In this document: positions 17,328 to 26,500 of the stretch, one piece after another | Layout of the letters: each line of letters opens with the position of its first letter | Position numbering within the stretch: the first letter of the stretch is position 1 | Assembly (NCBI GenBank): GCA_031376285.1 | Contig: JANMDN010000003.1 | Location: 1-64,000 of the forward strand | From: JANMDN01 sp031376285 | GTDB lineage: Bacteria > Actinomycetota > Thermoleophilia > Miltoncostaeales > Miltoncostaeaceae | DNA: 64,000 nucleotides | Direction: 5' to 3' | The notes under the pieces: model-generated | Told to the model about the DNA's origin: nothing | The model's database searches: none | Seen by the model: only the letters and a program-made list of their open reading frames with translations | Position numbers and translations under genes: made by a program

Positions 17328-20300
17328 CCCCCGAGGGGTACGGCGAGGGTGCGCTGGTTGAGCGTCCGGCGATGGAGCTGCTGGCGGCGCTCGGCTGGGA
17401 GACCGTCGATGCCCGCCAGGAGGTCCTCGGTGACGGCGGCACGCTCGGCCGCGACTCCCGTCGGGACGTTGTCATGCAGCACCGCCTGCGGCGCGCGCTC
17501 CAAGCGCTGAACCCATCAGCCCAGTCGGCCTCCCTTGAGGAGGCCATCACCGCCATCTCCCGGGACCGGTCGGCGCTTGACCCCCTCCGGGCGAACCGCG
17601 AGGTGTGGAACCTGCTGCGCGACGGCCACCTCGCGACCTGGCGCGACCCCCAGGGGCGGGAAGCCACCGAGCGCATCGCGTACCTCGACTGGTTGAACCC
17701 CGACCGCAACGAGTGGCTCGCGGCTTCTCAGGTGTGGGTCGCGGGTGAGCTGCACACACGCCGGGCGGACGTGGTGTGTTTCGTGAACGGCATCCCTCTT
17801 GTGGTCATGGAGATGAAGGGCGCGAACCGGCGCGTTCGTGAGGCCTACGACGGCAACCTGCGCGACTACCGCTCGACGGTGCCGCAGCTCTTCTGGTCGA
17901 ACGGCTTCGTGGTGCTCTCGAACGGCTCGGAGGCGCGGGTCGGCGCGTCGCACGCACCGTGGGAACTGTTCGACGAGTGGCGCACCATCGACGCCATGGG
18001 CGGACGAGGACGCGTCGGCCTTGAAACGGCGATCCGGGCGACCTGCGCGAAGGATCGCCTGCTCGACCTGCTGGAGAACTTCGTCACGTTCAGCGAGCGC
18101 CCGGGGGGCCTCGTAAAGTCGCTCGCGCGCGGCCACCAGTACTTCGGCGTCAACGCGGCGATCGCCGCACTTGAGCGGATTCGTGAGACGGGTGAGAAGA
18201 AGCTCGGGGTCTTCTGGCATACACAGGGCTCGGGGAAGAGCCTCTCCATGCTGTGGTTCACGCAGAAGGTGCTCCGGCGTATTCCGGGCAAGTGGACGTT
18301 TGTGATGGTGACCGATCGCAAAGAACTTGACGAGCAGCTCCACGGCGAGTTTGCAGACTCCGGCGCGATCAATCGTGAAGCCGCGGTGCATGCCGACTCG
18401 TCCGAGCACCTTCGGGAGCTGCTCGGGGCCGACCATCGCTATGTCTTCACGCTGATCCACAAGTTCCGGACGCTCGGCGACGAGGCCGAGATGCCGGTGC
18501 TCTCCGAGCGCGACGACGTGATCGTGATCACCGACGAGGCCCACCGAACGCAGTACGACACCCTCGCGCTGAACATGCGGCGGGCGCTCACGAACGCAGC
18601 GTTCATGGGCTTCACGGGCACGCCCCTCTTGGCCGGCGAGGAGCTGACCCGCCAGGAGTTCGGCGACTACGTGAGCATCTACAACTTCCGCGATGCGATC
18701 GAGGACCACGCGACGGTTCCGTTGTACTACGACAACCGTATCCCCGAGCTGCAGATCACCAACGAGCATTTCACCGACGAGCTGGCGGAGATCCTCGACG
18801 CGGCAGACGTGGATGAGGACGCCGAGGCGCGCCTTGCCCGGCGCTTCGGGACGCTGTACCAGCTGATCACGCGACCAAAGCGACTGCAGCGAATCGCGGA
18901 GGACCTCGTCCGACATTTCGCCGGCCGCGGTTTCCCCGGCAAGGCGATGTATGTCGGGATCGACAAAGCGACCGCGGTTCGGATGCACGGCCTCGTCCAG
19001 GGGGAGCGCGAGCGCTACCTGGCCGAGCTTCGGGCCGAGCGCGATCGCTTACCGGTGATCGAACGGGCGTGGGTCGAGAGCCAGATCGACCTGCTTGAGA
19101 CGACCGAGATGGCGGTCGTCGTCAGCCAGGGCCAGAACGAGATCGACGACTTGGCCAAGCTCGGCCTAGACATCCGCCCGCACCGAGCCCGGATGGTCAA
19201 TGAGCGGCTCGATGACCGGTTCAAAGACCCGACGGATCCCTTGCGATTGGTTTTCGTGTGCGCGATGTGGATGACGGGCTTCGACGCCCCGAGCTGCTCG
19301 ACGATCTACCTCGATCGGCCCATGCGAAACCACACGCTCATGCAGACCATCGCCCGTGCGAACCGGGTCTTTCCCGACAAAGAGAACGGGCTGATCGCCG
19401 ACTACATCGGCGTGTTCCGCGACCTTCAGAACGCCCTAGCGATCTACGGAGCGGCGACCGCCGAGAGTGGCGTCGACTCGCCGATTCAAGACAAGGCCCA
19501 GCTCGTCGCGAAGCTGGCTGAGGCGGTAGACGCCTGCCACGACCTCTGCGAGCGCTACGACATCGACCTCGAAGAGATGCGCCGCTCGAAAGGGTTCGAC
19601 TTCATCGCCCTCCGCGATTCGGCCGTCGAGGCACTCCTCTTTGACGACGAGGTCCGCCAGGAGTTTCTCGGCAAGGCGGCGCGAGCCCGCAAACTCTTCA
19701 AAGCCGTCCTGCCTGACCCGGCGGCCGCGACGCATCAGCAGGTGGTTGCGGTGATTCGCGTGATCGCCGAGCGCCTCGCCGATCTTGGCCGCGGCGAGCG
19801 ACCTGACATCACGAGCGTGGCCGACGCGGTCGACGAATTGCTGGATCGTTCGGTGGGAGCGGAGGAGTACCTCATCCGCGCCGCAGCCGAGGGCTTGGAC
19901 CCCGAGCCCCTGATCGACCTCAGCGAGATCGACTTCGACGCCCTCGCGATCAAGTTCGCAGGACGCAAGCGCACGGAAACCGAGCGTCTGGCCGCACTTC
20001 TGAGGGACCGCGCGATCAGCGCGGCCCGCCGAAACCCCACCCGCCACGAACTGGTCGATCGCATCGAGCAGCTGATCGCCGACTACAACGCCGGCAGCTT
20101 GAACATCGACGAACTCCTTCGGCGGCTCAGCGCCGAGGCGAAGGGTCTGAGCGACGAGGAGCGGCGAGCCCTCGACGAGCAGCTCACCGAGGACGAGCTG
20201 GCGATCTTCGACCTCCTGACAAAGCCCGATCCCGTCCTGACGGACACGGAACGCGCGCAGGTCAAAGGAGCCGCGAAGCGCCTCCTGACCGCGCTTCACG

Positions 20301-21133
20301 AGGCGCTGGTGACGGACTGGCGACGCAGGGCCGAGACCCTTGCCGGTGTCCGAGTCGCGATCGGAAGGGTCCTCGATGCCGAACTCCCGGCCGAGCCCTA
20401 TCCCCGCGCGATGTACGAAGGAAAGGTCCAATCGATTTTCGACCATGTCGTCGTTGCCTACGGTGACGACGGGACGTCGGTCTACGACGAGGTCCCGACG
20501 GCGTCGACACCGGGGGTAACCACCGCCGTCATTGACGTAAAGACGGTCGCGGCCGACATCGTCGCGCAACTGAAGGGTGATGCCGAATTTGCCGCGACGA
20601 TCGCAAAGCAGCTGCTCGGTGGGGACGCGCCGACCTTCCTTCTCACGATCGACGACCTTCTGGCTGTCGACGAGGACTCCGCGGTTGAGTTCAAGTCGAC
20701 GGCGCGCTGGAACCTGAACGAACAGCATCGAGACAAGGAAATGGAGGACGCAGTCGTCAAGACGATCGCGGGTTTCCTCAACACCCGAGGAGGGACGCTC
20801 CTGATTGGCGTGGCAAACGATCGATCGCTCGTCGGCCTCGAACACGACTACCCGCACGTGAAACCGCAGAACGCCGACGGGCTGGTGAACTGGCTGACGA
20901 CCCACCTCCACAATGCGGTTGGCGCTCGGGCGATGATGCGGACCAAAGCACGCGTTCGAGTTCACAAGGGCGTCGAGATCTGCCGGGTCGATGTCGCTCC
21001 GGCGAACCGTCCTGTGCGAGCGAAGACCAGCAAGGCGGCTGGGGTGTTCTTCGTACGGGCGAATAACTCAACGCGCGCGCTTACAGAGGCGGAGGTGGAC
21101 GAGTATCTCCTCGACCGCTGGCCTGAGGGTTGA
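17324..21133 (+). CDS. hsdR: Type I restriction endonuclease HsdR with C-terminal Schlafen AlbA_2 domain
   Basis: 1269 residues, about 200-250 longer than usual HsdR. The nuclease D149...E163-M-K165 (ADVVCFVNGIPLVVMEMKG) and SF2 motor motifs (TQGSGKS at 300-306, DEAH at 404-407, GFTGTPLL) are intact, so ATP-dependent translocation and cleavage should work. After the helical region that docks on HsdM comes an additional domain from about residue 1115: E1122-FKSTARWN, KTIAGFLNTRGGTLLIGVAN and later VRANNSTRALTEAEVDEYL. These are the marks of the Schlafen AlbA_2 nucleic-acid-binding domain. GTG start overlaps the hsdS stop (GTGA). Confidence 0.92.
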   Translation: MTPEGYGEGALVERPAMELLAALGWETVDARQEVLGDGGTLGRDSRRDVVMQHRLRRALQALNPSAQSASLEEAITAISRDRSALDPLRANREVWNLLRDGHLATWRDPQGREATERIAYLDWLNPDRNEWLAASQVWVAGELHTRRADVVCFVNGIPLVVMEMKGANRRVREAYDGNLRDYRSTVPQLFWSNGFVVLSNGSEARVGASHAPWELFDEWRTIDAMGGRGRVGLETAIRATCAKDRLLDLLENFVTFSERPGGLVKSLARGHQYFGVNAAIAALERIRETGEKKLGVFWHTQGSGKSLSMLWFTQKVLRRIPGKWTFVMVTDRKELDEQLHGEFADSGAINREAAVHADSSEHLRELLGADHRYVFTLIHKFRTLGDEAEMPVLSERDDVIVITDEAHRTQYDTLALNMRRALTNAAFMGFTGTPLLAGEELTRQEFGDYVSIYNFRDAIEDHATVPLYYDNRIPELQITNEHFTDELAEILDAADVDEDAEARLARRFGTLYQLITRPKRLQRIAEDLVRHFAGRGFPGKAMYVGIDKATAVRMHGLVQGERERYLAELRAERDRLPVIERAWVESQIDLLETTEMAVVVSQGQNEIDDLAKLGLDIRPHRARMVNERLDDRFKDPTDPLRLVFVCAMWMTGFDAPSCSTIYLDRPMRNHTLMQTIARANRVFPDKENGLIADYIGVFRDLQNALAIYGAATAESGVDSPIQDKAQLVAKLAEAVDACHDLCERYDIDLEEMRRSKGFDFIALRDSAVEALLFDDEVRQEFLGKAARARKLFKAVLPDPAAATHQQVVAVIRVIAERLADLGRGERPDITSVADAVDELLDRSVGAEEYLIRAAAEGLDPEPLIDLSEIDFDALAIKFAGRKRTETERLAALLRDRAISAARRNPTRHELVDRIEQLIADYNAGSLNIDELLRRLSAEAKGLSDEERRALDEQLTEDELAIFDLLTKPDPVLTDTERAQVKGAAKRLLTALHEALVTDWRRRAETLAGVRVAIGRVLDAELPAEPYPRAMYEGKVQSIFDHVVVAYGDDGTSVYDEVPTASTPGVTTAVIDVKTVAADIVAQLKGDAEFAATIAKQLLGGDAPTFLLTIDDLLAVDEDSAVEFKSTARWNLNEQHRDKEMEDAVVKTIAGFLNTRGGTLLIGVANDRSLVGLEHDYPHVKPQNADGLVNWLTTHLHNAVGARAMMRTKARVRVHKGVEICRVDVAPANRPVRAKTSKAAGVFFVRANNSTRALTEAEVDEYLLDRWPEG

Positions 21134-21225
21134 ACTGCCATCGATCGGCTGGATGACCCGTATATGAACATTGCCGCGCGAACACGTCCGCCGAGGGCTG
21201 CCGACCGGCGGCGGCCCCTCCGTGA

Positions 21226-22005
21226 CTACTGGTTGAGGCCGAGGCCGCGCAAGCGCTGTTCCGAGAGGACCTCAGCATGTGCGCGGACCAGCGGAACCGG
21301 GTTCACGCTCCGCGTCTCGTCATCGTCGTCGTAGTCGCCGGCGGTGAGGGCAAGGTGGAGATGATCGACGCCGTTCGCGGCGCCTGAGCGGCCGAGCACA
21401 TCGCCCGCGACGACGACGTCGCCGACAGCGACATCGAGCGTGGACAGGTGGGCGTAGAAGAGCGCGTGGTTGGCCGCCTGCAGCCCGACGCGCAAGCCGA
21501 GGAGCCTGGGAGCGGTCGATTGCAGCGCGCCGGCCCGAACGATCCGACCCGCGAGGACCGCGACGACCTGCGACCCCGCGGGAACGAGCAGGTCGACCGC
21601 GGAGGACGACTGCCAGTTCTGGTTGTGGTGGTGTGTGCCGGCCCCGGGCCCGCCCCCTTCGCGGTAGATCGAGCCGGGAAGCGGGTGGCAGTCGATCAGG
21701 CGTTGGCCCAGCTCGTGCGAGCCGCGAGCCATCCCAATGGGCTCGTCGGGCACCGGCTTGCCCTCCCGGGCGACGGCCCGCCCGCGCTCCTGCGCCGTCG
21801 GCGCCTCGATCTCGAGGAGCAACCGCTGCTGTCGCACCGACATCCCGCCCGAGACTCGAGCGAGCCCGGTCCGCCACTGCCAAGCGCGGACCGCTTTTCG
21901 GGTGTCCCGTCCGTATCGTCCGTCCGGGAAGACTCCCAGTTGCTTCTGGACACGCTCGACGTCGTCACCCTTGGTGAGTGGGTTGGTCAGCACGAGGTTG
22001 CGCAT
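21226..22005 (-). CDS. Peptidoglycan-binding and M23-like peptidase protein
   Basis: About 259 residues from an ATG with AGGAG upstream. Residues 1-65 form a PG_binding_1 helix bundle (NPLTKGDDVERVQKQLGVFP, then YGRDTRKAVRAWQ). The C-terminal half is an M23/LytM-like beta domain: SSAVDLLVPAGSQVVAVLAG, ALFYAHLS, VGDVVVAGDVLGRSG and VDHLHLAL. The HxH and Asp of the zinc site are present, but the usual first His four residues before the Asp is Ser; HHHNQNWQ further upstream may supply it. No signal peptide is visible, which is odd for a cell-wall enzyme. Confidence 0.75.
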   Translation of the reverse strand: MRNLVLTNPLTKGDDVERVQKQLGVFPDGRYGRDTRKAVRAWQWRTGLARVSGGMSVRQQRLLLEIEAPTAQERGRAVAREGKPVPDEPIGMARGSHELGQRLIDCHPLPGSIYREGGGPGAGTHHHNQNWQSSSAVDLLVPAGSQVVAVLAGRIVRAGALQSTAPRLLGLRVGLQAANHALFYAHLSTLDVAVGDVVVAGDVLGRSGAANGVDHLHLALTAGDYDDDDETRSVNPVPLVRAHAEVLSEQRLRGLGLNQ

Positions 22006-22206
22006 CGCGCGATCTCCTCTACTTGGAATCGCCGTCCGGCTCGCATGAAGTCCCCCCTCCCACGACGAGTCGCGGGCCGACGCCTCTCCTCGGAGCGGTG
22101 CACGGCCCCACAGCGAGCGTTCCACATCCGCCAATACGGGTCAATAGTGCGTCGCGTTTGTGGAAATTGTCGCGTCTGCCCGAGCGTCGAGAACCGCCGC
22201 TTGCGG

Positions 22207-22809
22207 CTATTCGGGCGAGGCAGCGCCCCGACGAAGGGCAATCCGCGACTCGGTTCCGGCAAGGAGTCGTCTGATGTTCTGCCAATGCCGGACGAGCACC
22301 GCAGCCGAGATGACGCCTGCGAAGACGACCGTCGGCCAGGTGTATCCGAACGCGGCGGCGAGCGGCGTGCAGGCGATCGCCCCGACCACACTCGCAAGCG
22401 AGACGTAGCGCGTTGCCCCGACGATCAGGAGCCACACCCCAACGAGCACAAGGCTGACGAGCGGCATCAGCCCGATGACGACACCCGCGCCGGTCGCCAC
22501 CCCCTTCCCTCCACGAAATCGGAGCCAGACCGGGAAGACGTGACCCGCCACCGCCGCGCCCGCGGCGATGAGCGGCCAGGGGTCGTCGGTGAGCCAGCGG
22601 GCGACGAGCGCCGCGCCGAGTCCTTTCGCGACGTCGGCCACCATGACCGCGATGCCCCAGCGCTTCCCGAGCGTGCGAAACACGTTCGTCGCGCCAACGT
22701 TCTTGCTCCCGACGGTGCGGATATCGACACCGCGCAGGCGCCCCGCGAGATATCCGAACGGGATGGATCCCGCCAGGTAAGCGCCCACGACGACGAGCAG
22801 CGAGCTCAC
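22207..22809 (-). CDS. plsY: Acyl-phosphate glycerol-3-phosphate acyltransferase PlsY
   Basis: 200 residues, integral membrane. AGSIPFGYLAGRLRGVDIR, GSKNVGATNVFRTLGKRWG and HVFPVWLRFRGGKGVATGAG are the three conserved cytoplasmic loops of PlsY, which acylates glycerol-3-phosphate with acyl phosphate as the first step of phospholipid synthesis. The GTG start at 22809 overlaps the pgsA stop (GTGA), giving a phospholipid operon of pgsA then plsY. Confidence 0.93.
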   Translation of the reverse strand: MSSLLVVVGAYLAGSIPFGYLAGRLRGVDIRTVGSKNVGATNVFRTLGKRWGIAVMVADVAKGLGAALVARWLTDDPWPLIAAGAAVAGHVFPVWLRFRGGKGVATGAGVVIGLMPLVSLVLVGVWLLIVGATRYVSLASVVGAIACTPLAAAFGYTWPTVVFAGVISAAVLVRHWQNIRRLLAGTESRIALRRGAASPE

Positions 22810-23366
22810 GGGTCTCCCGCCATCTCGCTTCGCGGGCCTTGGGGGGCGAACACGCGGCGGCGTGCCACGATGAAGTAGTAGACGCCCGAGAGCACCGTCA
22901 GGACGACCGCGGTATAGAGGAGAAGGTCGTTCAGAAGGTCGAACGAGTGCGGGATGATGACGGCCACGATCGCCACGTTCTGCGCCACGGTCTTCGCCTT
23001 TCCGAAGCCTGCCGCCGGGATGACGATCCCCTCGCTCACAGCCACCAGACGAAGCCCAGTCACCGCGAACTCTCGCGCGATGATGACCATCGCGACCCAC
23101 GCGGGAACCTGCCCCGTGTCGACCAGGCAGACGAGCGCGGCCGAGACGAGCAGCTTGTCGGCGAGGGGGTCGAGGAACGCTCCGGCCACGGTGACCTGTC
23201 CGCGCGAGCGGGCAAGCCAACCGTCAAGCGAATCGGTGAGCGCCGCGCCCACGTAGATACCCACCGCCCACCAACGCAAAGTGGTCGTCTGGTCGACGAG
23301 GAGCACCGCCATGAGGGCCGGAATCGCGGCGATGCGGGCCGCCGTGAGCCAAAGGGGTGCGTTCAC
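22806..23366 (-). CDS. pgsA: CDP-diacylglycerol-glycerol-3-phosphate phosphatidyltransferase
   Basis: 186 residues, several transmembrane helices. The CDP-alcohol phosphotransferase signature D-x2-DG-x2-AR-x8-G-x3-D-x3-D is complete (DSLDGWLARSRG...GAFLDPLADK). Full-length PgsA makes phosphatidylglycerol phosphate at the inner membrane. The length and the position next to plsY favour PgsA over other family members such as PIS or CLS. Confidence 0.9.
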   Translation of the reverse strand: MNAPLWLTAARIAAIPALMAVLLVDQTTTLRWWAVGIYVGAALTDSLDGWLARSRGQVTVAGAFLDPLADKLLVSAALVCLVDTGQVPAWVAMVIIAREFAVTGLRLVAVSEGIVIPAAGFGKAKTVAQNVAIVAVIIPHSFDLLNDLLLYTAVVLTVLSGVYYFIVARRRVFAPQGPRSEMAGDP

Positions 23367-23554
23367 ACGCGGATTCTTCCTGAATCGGTACCGCGCCGCC
23401 GGAACGGAGGGAAGCCCGTCGGCGTACTCGCGGGGCGTTTCCGCGTCGGTCGGGAGTGAGAATCACACTGTGAAAACGTCGTGACGATTCCTCTCGGCGT
23501 CTTATATCGACGTCTGTTGATATTAGGCTTGCCGAGACGAACCGGGGAGAAACC

Positions 23555-24559
23555 GTGCCGCTTGCAAGGTTTGCAGGGAGTCGACTCGCGCTCGCCACGT
23601 TCGGCGCAGGAGCCGTCGCGCTCGGCGGATGTGGATCATCCACGTCGACCAACACTGCCGCTCCAGACACCACGCTTCGCGGAGCAATCGTGGTGGACGG
23701 TTCATCCACGGTCGCCCCGCTGTCTCAGGCCGTCTCGGATGCGTTCGTCGCCGCGCACACTCTGGTGAGCGCCCAAGTTCGAACATCGGGAACGGGTGGC
23801 GGCTTCAAGGCGCTCTGCGGTCGTCGAGCAGATGTCTCTGGCGCATCACGACGCATCAACGCCAACGAGGCCGCGGCGTGTGAAGCATCGGGCGTTTCAC
23901 CGGTGGAGCTGCAGGTCGCAACCGACGGCATCACCGTCGTCACTCGCAAAGGGGCGACATCCGGCGCCACGTGCCTCACTCTCGGGCAACTCAAGGCGAT
24001 CTGGGAGTCCTCATCGAAGGTCGCGAGATGGAGTGACGTCGACTCGGCGTTTGCCGACTCGTTGATGTTCCTCGCGGGCCCCGGCAAGGACTCCGGCACG
24101 TATGACTTCTTCAACGAGGCGGTCCTCGGGAAAGGCGCCGATGGAGAAGTCCTGCCGCCCCGCGGGGACTACCTCAGCTCTGAAGACGACAACGTTCTCG
24201 TCCGCGCGATCGAGGCCGAGCCCGCGGGCCTCGGGTACTTCGGCTACTCCTACTTCGCAAAGAACGCCGAACAGTTGAGCGCGATCATGCTGGACGGGCG
24301 CGGCCCGTTGGGGTGCCTTGCACCCACGCCACAAACCATCATCGGCGGGACCTACCCGCTCGCGCGTCCGCTGTTTATCTACGTCTCCCGTGACAGCCTC
24401 AAGCGGGAGGTCGTTCGGCGGTTCACACGTTTCTATCTCGACCGCGCAACCGGTCTCGGCAGGACTGCCAGCATCCTCGCCGCGCCGAGGTTCGCCCTCA
24501 GTCGAAGCTCATCCGCCCTTGAGCGGACCATCGCCGAGCTCGACAACGCCTCGTCGTAG
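23555..24559 (+). CDS. pstS: PstS phosphate-binding lipoprotein (second copy)
   Basis: 334 residues. The signal peptide ends in ALGGCGSS, a lipobox, so it is anchored in the membrane. IVVDGSSTVAPLSQAV, RTSGTGGGFKALCGRRADVS, GKDSGTYDFFNEAVLGKGAD and a C-terminal ARPLFIYV are the phosphate-ligating loops. The GTG start follows GGGGAGA. It is paralogous to the pstS at 27.4 kb (same Cys pair, same SGTYDFFNE motif) and faces the pstB end with only eight bases between stops. A clear PHO box is not visible upstream. Confidence 0.9.
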   Translation: MPLARFAGSRLALATFGAGAVALGGCGSSTSTNTAAPDTTLRGAIVVDGSSTVAPLSQAVSDAFVAAHTLVSAQVRTSGTGGGFKALCGRRADVSGASRRINANEAAACEASGVSPVELQVATDGITVVTRKGATSGATCLTLGQLKAIWESSSKVARWSDVDSAFADSLMFLAGPGKDSGTYDFFNEAVLGKGADGEVLPPRGDYLSSEDDNVLVRAIEAEPAGLGYFGYSYFAKNAEQLSAIMLDGRGPLGCLAPTPQTIIGGTYPLARPLFIYVSRDSLKREVVRRFTRFYLDRATGLGRTASILAAPRFALSRSSSALERTIAELDNASS

Positions 24560-24567
24560 GACCGCGG

Positions 24568-25413
24568 TTAGCCGAAACGCCCCGTGATGTAGTCGTTCGT
24601 GCGGGGGTCTTTCGGCGCACGGAAGACCTCGTCGGTGGTACCCCACTCTGCGAGGACACCGTGGCGCGATCCGCTGTCGTCGACCTCCACCGTCAGGAAC
24701 GCCGTGTTGTCCGAAACGCGCGCGGCCTGCTGCATGTTGTGGGTCACGATGACGATCGTGTACTCGTCGCGAAGATCGCGCATCAGGTTCTCGATCGCAA
24801 GCGTCGCGATCGGGTCGAGCGCCGAGCAAGGCTCGTCCATGAGGATGACCTCGGGCTCGACCGCAATGGCGCGGGCGATACAGAGGCGCTGCTGCTGGCC
24901 GCCGGAAAGCGCGAGCGCGTCCTTGCCGAGACGGTCCTTGACCTCGTTCCAGAGCGCGGCTGAGGTGAGTGCGGCCTCGACTCGTTCGTCGGTCGGTTTG
25001 ATGCCGTTGACCTTCATCCCGAACTCAAGGTTCTCCCGAATCGACTTCGGAAATGGGTTGGCCTTCTGGAAAACCATGCCGATGCGACGCCGGACGTCAA
25101 CCGGGTCGACATCCGCGGCGTAGAGATCCTCCCCGTGAAAGCTCACCGAGCCGCTCACCGCCGCGCCGGGAATGAGGTCGTTCATCCGGTTGAGACAGCG
25201 GATGAGTGTCGACTTGCCGCAGCCCGACGGACCGATGAGCGCCGTGATCTCCCGTGCCCGAACCGGCATGGTCACGCCCTTCAGGGCGAGGGACTTCCCG
25301 TAGTGCACCGAGACGTCGCCGAGGTCGAAGACGGTCTGAGCGGGCGCTTGTTGGTCATGGGATGAGATTTGGTCCGTACCCACTGTTTCGGGGTGTGCAA
25401 CTCGGGTGGTCAT
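24568..25413 (-). CDS. pstB: Phosphate import ATP-binding protein PstB
   Basis: 281 residues. Walker A GPSGCGKST, the PstB-typical IRCLNRMNDLIPGAAVSGSV and KANPFPKSIRENL, signature LSGGQQQRLCIARAI and Walker B VILMDEPCSALDPIAT are present. It supplies ATP hydrolysis for PstCA. ATG 25413 is preferred over an upstream GTG at 25425 because GGAG lies inside that GTG extension at proper spacing. It is the last gene of the pstSCAB operon. Confidence 0.95.
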   Translation of the reverse strand: MTTRVAHPETVGTDQISSHDQQAPAQTVFDLGDVSVHYGKSLALKGVTMPVRAREITALIGPSGCGKSTLIRCLNRMNDLIPGAAVSGSVSFHGEDLYAADVDPVDVRRRIGMVFQKANPFPKSIRENLEFGMKVNGIKPTDERVEAALTSAALWNEVKDRLGKDALALSGGQQQRLCIARAIAVEPEVILMDEPCSALDPIATLAIENLMRDLRDEYTIVIVTHNMQQAARVSDNTAFLTVEVDDSGSRHGVLAEWGTTDEVFRAPKDPRTNDYITGRFG

Positions 25414-25453
25414 CGTGTGCTCCACGGTCGGTCGCGCGGGAGCGCGCGGAAGG

Positions 25454-26500
25454 CTACCAACGCCGGCTGAATCGATTGCGCAGGTAGATGGCGATGGCGT
25501 TCATGAGGAGCAGCGTGCCAAGGAGCACGATGATTCCGGCGGCGGCGAGCTCGCGAAACTCCGGGCGTGGCGAAACAGCCCAGTTGTAAATCTGGAGTGG
25601 CATGGCGACGAGTGTTTGGTCGCCCGATGCGGCCGGGTTGACGTCGATCTCTTTCGTCGTGAACGCAGCACCACCGACGACAATCAGTGGTGCTGCCTCA
25701 CCGATTGCTCGCGACATCGCGAGGATCGAACCCGTCAGGATGCCGGGGAGGGCTGCCGGCACCACCTGGCGAGTCACCGCCTGGAGGCGCGTCGCGCCGA
25801 GCGCCAACGCCCCCTGTTCGATCGAGGGCGGCACGGCGCGAATGGCCTCGCGCGACGCGATGATGATGATCGGGAGGACCAGCATCGCCAGGGTCAACCC
25901 CCCTGCCAGGAGCGACTTCGGAACGCCGAATACCGCGACGATCACGCCGAGACCGAGGAGGCCGTAGATGATCGACGGCACCGCGGCGAGGTTGGAGATG
26001 TTGATCTCGACGAAGCGATTGACGGGGCCGAGCACGCGCGCCCAGACCCGGCAGACCGATATCCAGCCGAGCCGAATCCGCTGGGCCGTCGACCGACCGT
26101 CCATTCCTTCCGCCCGGATCGCTTGCGCGCGCCGATCAAGCCGCCCCCGCAAGGCCACGCCGTCGCGTGCGGCAAGCTTTTCGAGGTAGATGGCCGCGCC
26201 GACACCGATCGGAAGCGCGACCGCGACGGTGATCATCATCAGCACGACCGATCCGCGAATCGCCGTGTTGAAGCCCGCGCGACTCGGACTTTTTGAGGTC
26301 TTGTCGGTCAGGAAGTGGGTCGTGAGCGCCGAGGCCCCGTCGATCAGAATTGACGCGAAGAGCCAGACGAGCACCGCGACCGACACGAGCACGGCGCCAA
26401 GCACGACACCATGGAAGATGCCGTCAGCGGGCCGAAGACGCTTGCGGGCAAGCGGCCGGGCGGGGGCCGCGGCGGGCCGGGTGACGTCGGTCGAGGCCAT
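25454..26500 (-). CDS. pstA: Phosphate transport permease PstA
   Basis: 348 residues, somewhat longer than usual. Six helices with the BPD_transp_1 EAA loop (ALALGATRLQAVTRQVVPAA). Between IYLEKLAA and EINISNLAAVPSIIYGLLG there is a hydrophilic insertion of about 50 residues rich in Arg and Asp (RRAQAIRAEGMDGRS), not typical of PstA. It starts at 26500 where ATG overlaps the pstC stop (TAATG). Confidence 0.92.
   Translation of the reverse strand: MASTDVTRPAAAPARPLARKRLRPADGIFHGVVLGAVLVSVAVLVWLFASILIDGASALTTHFLTDKTSKSPSRAGFNTAIRGSVVLMMITVAVALPIGVGAAIYLEKLAARDGVALRGRLDRRAQAIRAEGMDGRSTAQRIRLGWISVCRVWARVLGPVNRFVEINISNLAAVPSIIYGLLGLGVIVAVFGVPKSLLAGGLTLAMLVLPIIIIASREAIRAVPPSIEQGALALGATRLQAVTRQVVPAALPGILTGSILAMSRAIGEAAPLIVVGGAAFTTKEIDVNPAASGDQTLVAMPLQIYNWAVSPRPEFRELAAAGIIVLLGTLLLMNAIAIYLRNRFSRRW

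Noticed and set aside
19436..20965. 509-residue open frame opposite hsdR
   Set aside because: GC-rich antisense shadow; the hsdR motifs on the plus strand are decisive.
21448..22878. 476-residue open frame crossing the peptidase, gap and plsY
   Set aside because: It spans three real features on the other strand and has no conserved motif.
23455..23480. Possible PHO box before the plus-strand pstS
   Set aside because: The TCAC units are spaced 14 bases rather than 11 and lack the GTTCAC/GGTCAC core.
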